Positions 9,180-13,120 of a stretch of 13,120 nt of DNA are shown here, one piece after another. The position numbers and the translations under genes are program-made. The notes below the pieces were generated by a model that saw only the letters and a list, made by a program, of their open reading frames with translations, did not search any database and was not told where the DNA came from. Source of the DNA: Isotricha intestinalis (lineage: Eukaryota; Ciliophora; Litostomatea; Vestibuliferida; Isotrichidae). Within the stretch, counting starts at the first letter, position 1, and each line of letters starts with the position of its first letter. Location: contig JAJJLU010000964.1 in the NCBI GenBank assembly GCA_023807065.1, positions 1 through 13,120 of the forward strand, given 5' to 3'.

Positions 9180-10418
9180 ATGTCCAAAAATAACAATAAA
9201 GAAGATAATAATTTCGAATATGAAATTGTATTAAATAGATATAAAATAGAAAAAAAAATTGGAAAAGGTTCTTTTGGAACAGTATTTTCAGCAATAGATC
9301 AAGAATCAAAGGAAAAACTAGCAATAAAGACAGAAGTTGATAACCCTGAAAATCCATTAGGATTATTAGAATCAGAATATCTAAAATTAAATTCATTAAA
9401 AGGTTATTTAGGAATACCAAAAATATATCAATTTGGAAAAATTAAAGGTTATAATATTTTAGTAATGGAATTACTAGGAAAAAGTTTAGGTGAAATATTC
9501 CAATCTCAGAATAAAAAATTTTCTTTAAAAACAATATGTACTTTAGGAATAGATATGTTAAATTTAATAGAATATATACATGAAAATCAATATTTACATA
9601 GAGATATAAAACCAGATAATTTTACAATGGGTAGAGATAAATATAAAAATGTTTTATACATAATTGATTTTGGATTAGCTAAAAAATATATAAATGTTTA
9701 TGGAAAACATATTCCATATAAAAACGGAAAAAATATAACTGGAACAGCACGTTATTGTTCAGTTTATACTCATCAAGGGATTGAACAAAGTAGAAGAGAT
9801 GATTTAGAAAGTATTGGCTATGTTTTATTATATTTTTTAAGAGGAGATTTACCTTGGCAAGGTATTAAATGTAAAAATAATGAAAAACATTATGAAAAAA
9901 TCGGAAATATTAAACAAATCACCTCTATTGATGAATTATGTTCTGGTTTTCCTGAGCAATTTAAACAGTATTTTAAATATGTTAAACAATTAGAATTTAA
10001 AGATAAACCTAATTATAAATTTTTAATTGAGCTGTTTAAAAATGTTCTTAGGAAAATTTGTGGGGTTAAATATATTCCTCCTATTCATGCTGGAAGATCT
10101 TTTTTAATTGATTGGAATAATAATGATAGTATAAGTAAAAACCCTAATAGTCATAGATTAAGAAGTAAAATTAGTTTAAAAAATAAAAATTTAAAAGAAA
10201 AAAGGAAAAGTTCTTTTAATAAAAATAAAATTAGTAATAATTCTAATATTTCAATAAGAGAATATAAAAATGTTGAAAAAAGGAAAAACGCGAATGATAG
10301 TTCTTTATATAATATTAAAGAAACTAAGGATGATACAAAGAATATAACTACAGGAGATGAAAATGCTAATGAAAAAAGAAGAAATGATAATATTCATTGT
10401 AAATGTGTAGTGTTTTAA
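9180..10418 (+). CDS. Casein kinase 1 family Ser/Thr protein kinase with CaaX-like C-terminus
   Basis: 412 residues. The kinase domain (~21-300) has all catalytic elements: Gly loop GKGSFGTV (28-35), ATP-anchoring K50 in LAIKTE, catalytic HRDIKPDN (140-147; D142, N147) and metal-binding DFG (163-165). The CK1 signature TGTARY and GIEQSRRDDLES (200-211) replaces the APE motif, followed by FLRGDLPWQG. It should phosphorylate acidic or pre-phosphorylated substrates, as CK1 enzymes do. Residue 193 is Cys and the next segment is SVYTHQ, slightly off the usual ASINTHLG. After the kinase domain there is a ~110-residue basic, Ser/Asn/Lys-rich tail. The last four residues, CVVF (409-412), fit a CaaX prenylation box with Phe favouring geranylgeranylation, and another Cys lies at 407. 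Membrane anchoring is therefore likely. No intron is needed. Confidence 0.93.
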   Translation: MSKNNNKEDNNFEYEIVLNRYKIEKKIGKGSFGTVFSAIDQESKEKLAIKTEVDNPENPLGLLESEYLKLNSLKGYLGIPKIYQFGKIKGYNILVMELLGKSLGEIFQSQNKKFSLKTICTLGIDMLNLIEYIHENQYLHRDIKPDNFTMGRDKYKNVLYIIDFGLAKKYINVYGKHIPYKNGKNITGTARYCSVYTHQGIEQSRRDDLESIGYVLLYFLRGDLPWQGIKCKNNEKHYEKIGNIKQITSIDELCSGFPEQFKQYFKYVKQLEFKDKPNYKFLIELFKNVLRKICGVKYIPPIHAGRSFLIDWNNNDSISKNPNSHRLRSKISLKNKNLKEKRKSSFNKNKISNNSNISIREYKNVEKRKNANDSSLYNIKETKDDTKNITTGDENANEKRRNDNIHCKCVVF

Positions 10419-10641
10419 AAAATAAATGTGGAAATATTCAGTTGAAAATGGAAATCCCTTAATATATATTATTGAGTTTTAATTTATAAACATATATAAA
10501 TAAAATTCTTTTATAATAAATAAAAAAACAAAAAAAAAGAATTTAAATTCCATTCTTTAATAAATCAACATTATTTAAATAAAAAACAAAGCAAAAAAAA
10601 GCTAAAAAATTACTCAAAAAAAAAACAGAATAAATAAAAAT

Positions 10642-11100
10642 TTAATTAGCATCCAATCCTAATTCTTTTGCTTCTTCTTGTGTTAATTGGCATTCAATAG
10701 TAAATTCCTTATTAACTTCTTCAGGAGTTTTCCCTTTCATAAAAGCAGCAATTTTAGCACAAGCTAAATCATGTAAATGATCTAATTCAAGAATAACTCC
10801 AGCGTTAATTAAATGAAAAGCATTTTCATAACTTAAACCATCAATAAACTCAAAATCCCATTTATCAACATCTTTGCTTAAATCATTTCCTGATAAAGTT
10901 TCTGGAATTGGTTTTGGTTCTGAATCCTTATAATGTTCAAGATATTGAACTACATATTCTAAAGGCTCTCCTTTTATATCTTCTAATTCAATTTCTGTTT
11001 TACCATTCTCTATTTGAGTTTGAAGATATTTTGATTTTGCACATGCTTCTTTTGATATTTTGCTTGATTGATTATCATTACTTAATAATGTTATTGACAT
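10642..11100 (-). CDS. SKP1: Skp1, SCF ubiquitin ligase adaptor
   Basis: 152 residues, close to the ~160 of Skp1. Family role: it links F-box proteins to the cullin-1 scaffold of SCF ubiquitin ligases. The N-terminal BTB/POZ part (1-68) includes the VVQYLEHYKD helix that contacts cullin. The Skp1-specific part includes KWDFEFI (80-86), then AGVILELDHLHDLACAKIA and the hallmark KGKTPEEVNKEF (122-133). The C-terminus reads QEEAKELGLDAN. It lacks the usual final helix ending with a Trp (WCEEK-like) that forms much of the F-box contact, so F-box binding may differ. Codons are visibly richer in G and C than in neighbouring genes, as often seen in highly expressed genes. It is convergent with the CK1 gene, 223 bp apart. 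Confidence 0.93.
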   Translation of the reverse strand: MSITLLSNDNQSSKISKEACAKSKYLQTQIENGKTEIELEDIKGEPLEYVVQYLEHYKDSEPKPIPETLSGNDLSKDVDKWDFEFIDGLSYENAFHLINAGVILELDHLHDLACAKIAAFMKGKTPEEVNKEFTIECQLTQEEAKELGLDAN

Positions 11101-12086
11101 TTTTTTTAATGGTTTTATATATCATTTTTTTGTTATTTATATTAAGATTTTTTTATTTAGGCCGTGATGATTAATTTTTTTTTATTATTATTTTATTTTT
11201 TTATTATTATATTATATTTAAGAATAGGTAATAATATCATTTTTTATATTTTTATATACTTTTAATTAATTTGTTCATTCAACATTCACTTGAATTCTTA
11301 TTTTTACTATTTTATAAATCTTAAATAATATTGTATTTTTGTTATCATAGTTGTTAATTGACATTTTTATTCCATTACCCATAATTTTTCATTAATATTC
11401 GTATTTACTTTCAAGAAATTTTATATAATTTACATTTAAACTCAAAGCTAAATTTTCAATTTCTTTTCTACTTATTATTCTATCCTTTTAATATTAACAT
11501 CATTTTTTATTTTCTGTTAAATAATATATTTTACCTTTTCATATTTTTCAATAAATGAATTTTCTTTAATATTTTTTCACCGATTTTAAAAGGTTTTAAA
11601 AGATTTAGGATTTGTAACATCAGTAATAATAACAATAATCTAATTATTTATAAAATTTGCTTGCTAAACTTCTAAATCTTTCTTATCCTACAATATACTC
11701 TAATCTTAATTTATAATATGAATTTTAAACTTTAAATAAAAACAATCTTATAAATTGCACATTGACATTCAAATAAAATGTATTATATTTTCTACTTCTT
11801 CTTTTTTTAATTTAACTTCAATTTGTAACTCTTATATATCTATATTTAATTGTTTATTATTTTATATTATTATATTTATAAGATTTAGTGTTTCTATTCA
11901 ATTATTATTTTTATCCAAAGAAATATTATTAAACTACTTTAAAACAACGTTTTTATAACTTTTTTAAGAGACAAATTCAATTTTTTTCATTAATTTATAA
12001 CTAATCAATGAAGTTAATAGTTAATAATTTTGATAAAAAATTTTAAAATTAATTATACAATAAAATACAATTAAATTTTAAATTAA
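11101..12086. other. 986-bp gap between two minus-strand genes
   Basis: The longest gene-free stretch. Next to the Skp1 start (~11150-11220) it is low-complexity T/A runs that should include the Skp1 promoter. The centre and right hold a decayed minus-strand Rab-like gene, listed separately at 11395-11990. A possible second GTPase fragment lies at ~11221-11379 on the same strand, frame MGNGIKMSINN onward. The plus-strand open frame at 11755-11958 begins only with TTG and lies antisense to the relic, so I do not count it as a gene. Confidence 0.6.
11395..11990 (-). pseudogene. Decayed Rab-like small GTPase gene
   Basis: Reading the minus strand from an ATG at 11990, successive frames give Rab landmarks in the right order. 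QLNIDI and ELQIEVKLKKEE resemble switch I and the following strands. QANFINN is followed by IIVIITDVTNPKSFKTF at 11639-11589, matching the Rab iilVyDvTn..SF core. KNIKENSFIEKYEKVKYII comes next, then KNDVNIKRIE near the NKxD position. SRKEIENLALSLNVNYIKF is followed by LESKYEY at 11472-11395, matching the segment up to the SAK motif. The P-loop region is worn (IETLNL). At least one frameshift and more than ten in-frame stops interrupt it. Many stops sit where CAA or TGG would be one C-to-T or G-to-A change away, as AT-biased mutation would produce. It cannot encode a working GTPase. There is no recognisable prenylation tail. Confidence 0.65.
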
Positions 12087-12647
12087 TTAATCATCTATTA
12101 GATTAATTATTCTTGGAGGAGTATCACCTAAATTAATAACTTCTTCAAAATAATCAGAATCAGTATTTTTTCTATGCCTTTTTTTATGTTTTGAATTTTT
12201 ATTTATTTTTTGATGATCATCATCAGTCACTTCTATTACATTTAAATCAATAACTTCAGGTTCTTTATTTAAATATTTTTTACCTAAAATTTTACTATTA
12301 ATAAATATTTCTTCTTGTTTAAATATACAATTATATATATGTTTTTCACATAATTCCTTTAACAATCCTATCCATTCACATCCTTCAATTCTATGAAAAC
12401 AAAAACATTTAATTTTAATTTTTAAAATTTCATCCATTATTTTTGCTTTAAATAAACTTTGTTGTATTATTTTTATATTATGTACTGGACATTCTTTAAT
12501 TGTTTTCAAACACTTATCACATAAATAATGACCACATTCAAGTAAATATTGATTAAATTTTAAATATTGGCAATTTACACATAAAAAACTTTCTGCCATT
12601 GCTTTACTTTCAAAACAAACATTTTCTAATTTTATTTTAAATTCCAT
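12087..12647 (-). CDS. RING and TRAF-type zinc-finger protein with SUMO-interaction-like motifs
   Basis: 186 residues. RING-type finger at 23-56: C23-x2-C26, C38-x-H40, C43-x2-C46, C53-P-V-H56, the last ligand being His where Cys is usual. A TRAF-type zinc finger follows at ~81-107 (C83, C90, H103, C107; with GCEWIGLLKEL). This pairing is typical of RING E3 ubiquitin ligases of the TRAF/SIAH style, without a MATH domain. The tail is unusual: EVIDL (131-135), VIEVTDDD (137-144), VINLGD (170-175) and IINLIDD (180-186) all resemble SUMO-interacting motifs, a hydrophobic core next to acidic residues. Between them lies KHKKRHRK (153-160), a likely nuclear localisation signal. A SUMO-targeted ubiquitin ligase in the nucleus is a reasonable inference. 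The start is the first ATG of the frame. Confidence 0.75.
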   Translation of the reverse strand: MEFKIKLENVCFESKAMAESFLCVNCQYLKFNQYLLECGHYLCDKCLKTIKECPVHNIKIIQQSLFKAKIMDEILKIKIKCFCFHRIEGCEWIGLLKELCEKHIYNCIFKQEEIFINSKILGKKYLNKEPEVIDLNVIEVTDDDHQKINKNSKHKKRHRKNTDSDYFEEVINLGDTPPRIINLIDD

Positions 12648-12821
12648 TTTTATGTTTTATGCTTTGAAAAAAATATTTGGACAATTTTTCAAAGAATTTA
12701 TAAAAAGTAATATTATAATTTTAGATTTAGTAAATATATAACGTATATATATATTTTATAATTAAAAATCTATTGAATTTCTATGGATAAAGTATTAAGT
12801 AATTAATTTGATTATTAAGCG

Positions 12822-12895
12822 GGTCTCATAGCTCAGCTGGTTAGAGCGTCGTGCTAATAACGCGAAGGTCGTGGGTTCAATCCCCACTGGGACCA
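12822..12895 (+). tRNA. tRNA-Ile (anticodon AAT)
   Basis: A full cloverleaf folds. Acceptor stem 12822-12828 pairs with 12888-12894. D stem GCTC/GAGC is 12831-12834 with 12844-12847. Anticodon stem TCGTG/CGCGA surrounds the loop CTAATAA (12854-12860) with anticodon AAT at 12856-12858. The variable loop is 12866-12870. T stem GTGGG/CCCAC surrounds TTCAATC. U8 and A9 are present, the discriminator base is A, and CCA is not encoded. There is no intron. An AAT anticodon (inosine-34) for isoleucine is the eukaryotic pattern. Confidence 0.96.
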
Positions 12896-12905
12896 ATCGC
12901 TAAAA

Positions 12906-12911
12906 TTTTTT
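12906..12911 (+). terminator. RNA polymerase III terminator
   Basis: A run of six T residues begins 11 bases after the tRNA 3' end, the expected signal for polymerase III release. Confidence 0.7.
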
Positions 12912-12921
12912 AAAAAATAAA

Positions 12922-12983
12922 TAATTTAAATAATAAAAAAGATAAAGAAAATAATATTAATAATAATTCTATTAATAAAAATG
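12922..12983 (+). repeat. 62-bp perfect direct repeat, copy 2 (beside the tRNA)
   Basis: Exact copy of 8599-8660, starting 27 bases downstream of the tRNA gene and ending about 117 bases before the terminal G-rich run. Here it is not part of any gene: it is followed at once by TTTTATAATTTTTAATT with no open frame. The copy carries nothing of the source gene beyond the 62 bases. Confidence 0.9.
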
Positions 12984-13100
12984 TTTTATAATTTTTAATT
13001 ATTATTAACGGAAATATCAATAAAAAAATTTATGATTTCTAATTTACGAAAAAAAAATAAAAAAAATTTCCTAAAAAAAAAAACATTAAAATTAAAAAAA

Positions 13101-13120
13101 TGGGGGTTGGGGATTGGGGA
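13101..13120 (+). repeat. Telomere-like G-rich end
   Basis: After nearly pure A/T, the last 20 bases read T-GGGGG-TTGGGG-ATTGGGG-A. This is the G-rich strand running toward the right edge, the orientation of a chromosome end, and the unit resembles the T2G4 repeat of several ciliates with imperfect spacing. Only about three units are visible, so an assembly or sequencing artefact cannot be excluded. Confidence 0.45.

Noticed and set aside
9130..9420. 96-codon Leu/Ile-rich minus-strand frame resembling a membrane protein
   Set aside because: It overlaps the N-terminus of the clear casein kinase 1 gene in antisense and has no independent support.
10908..11174. 88-codon hydrophobic plus-strand frame
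   Set aside because: Antisense to Skp1; hydrophobicity comes from reading A/T-rich coding sequence backwards.
11755..11958. 67-codon plus-strand open frame rich in Ile, Phe and Leu
   Set aside because: Starts at TTG rather than ATG and lies antisense to the decayed Rab-like gene; it is a shadow of T-rich composition.
11395..11990. Idea that TAA/TAG encode Gln (ciliate code), making the Rab-like region an intact gene
   Set aside because: The ten intact genes use CAA or CAG for all Gln and TAA as stop, and the Rab-like region also needs frameshifts. Decay of CAA to TAA explains the pattern better.

Overview
This is nuclear DNA of a very AT-rich, gene-dense microbial eukaryote. It carries ten protein-coding genes, one tRNA gene and four gene-poor gaps, at least one of which holds a decayed gene. 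All ten genes stop with TAA. None has an in-frame TAA, TAG or TGA, so the standard genetic code fits. The one intron I can support is only 26 bases long. Divergent genes can be as close as 97 bp. The right edge carries a G-rich run on the strand and in the orientation expected of a T2G4-type chromosome end. Together these suggest a ciliate that keeps the standard code. A litostome (rumen-type) ciliate is my best guess, but this is inference, and another AT-rich protist is possible.

Layout, left to right. 1-476 is non-coding. 477-2119 (+) is a two-exon importin-alpha-like gene; its first exon supplies most of the importin-beta-binding region. 2294-2968 (+) is a two-helix membrane protein with a soluble tail resembling Ycf4/CYBC1 (EROS). 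3030-4397 (-) is a B-box zinc-finger coiled-coil protein. 4968-5597 (+) is a SpoU/TrmH-type RNA 2'-O-methyltransferase. 6243-7064 (-) is an intracellular CAP/SCP domain protein with an altered CAP site. 7162-8022 (+) is a basic protein with FxPxI motifs. 8177-8896 (+) is an Asn-rich tail-anchored protein. 9180-10418 (+) is a casein kinase 1 ending in a CaaX-like box. 10642-11100 (-) is Skp1. 11101-12086 holds a decayed Rab-like GTPase gene on the minus strand. 12087-12647 (-) is a RING plus TRAF-type zinc-finger protein with several SUMO-interaction-like motifs. 12822-12895 (+) is tRNA-Ile(AAT). After it comes a perfect 62-bp copy of part of the tail-anchored gene, then the terminal G-rich run.

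The genes are housekeeping and signalling functions of a eukaryotic cell: nuclear import, RNA modification, ubiquitin ligase components, a protein kinase and cytoskeletal or coiled-coil proteins. They do not form an obvious pathway or operon, and I see no defence system, mobile element or CRISPR. The points most worth a second look are the 62-bp duplication beside the putative chromosome end, the possible SUMO-targeted ubiquitin ligase, the tryptophan-free importin alpha, the Ycf4/EROS-like protein, the CaaX-like CK1 and the Rab gene relic.
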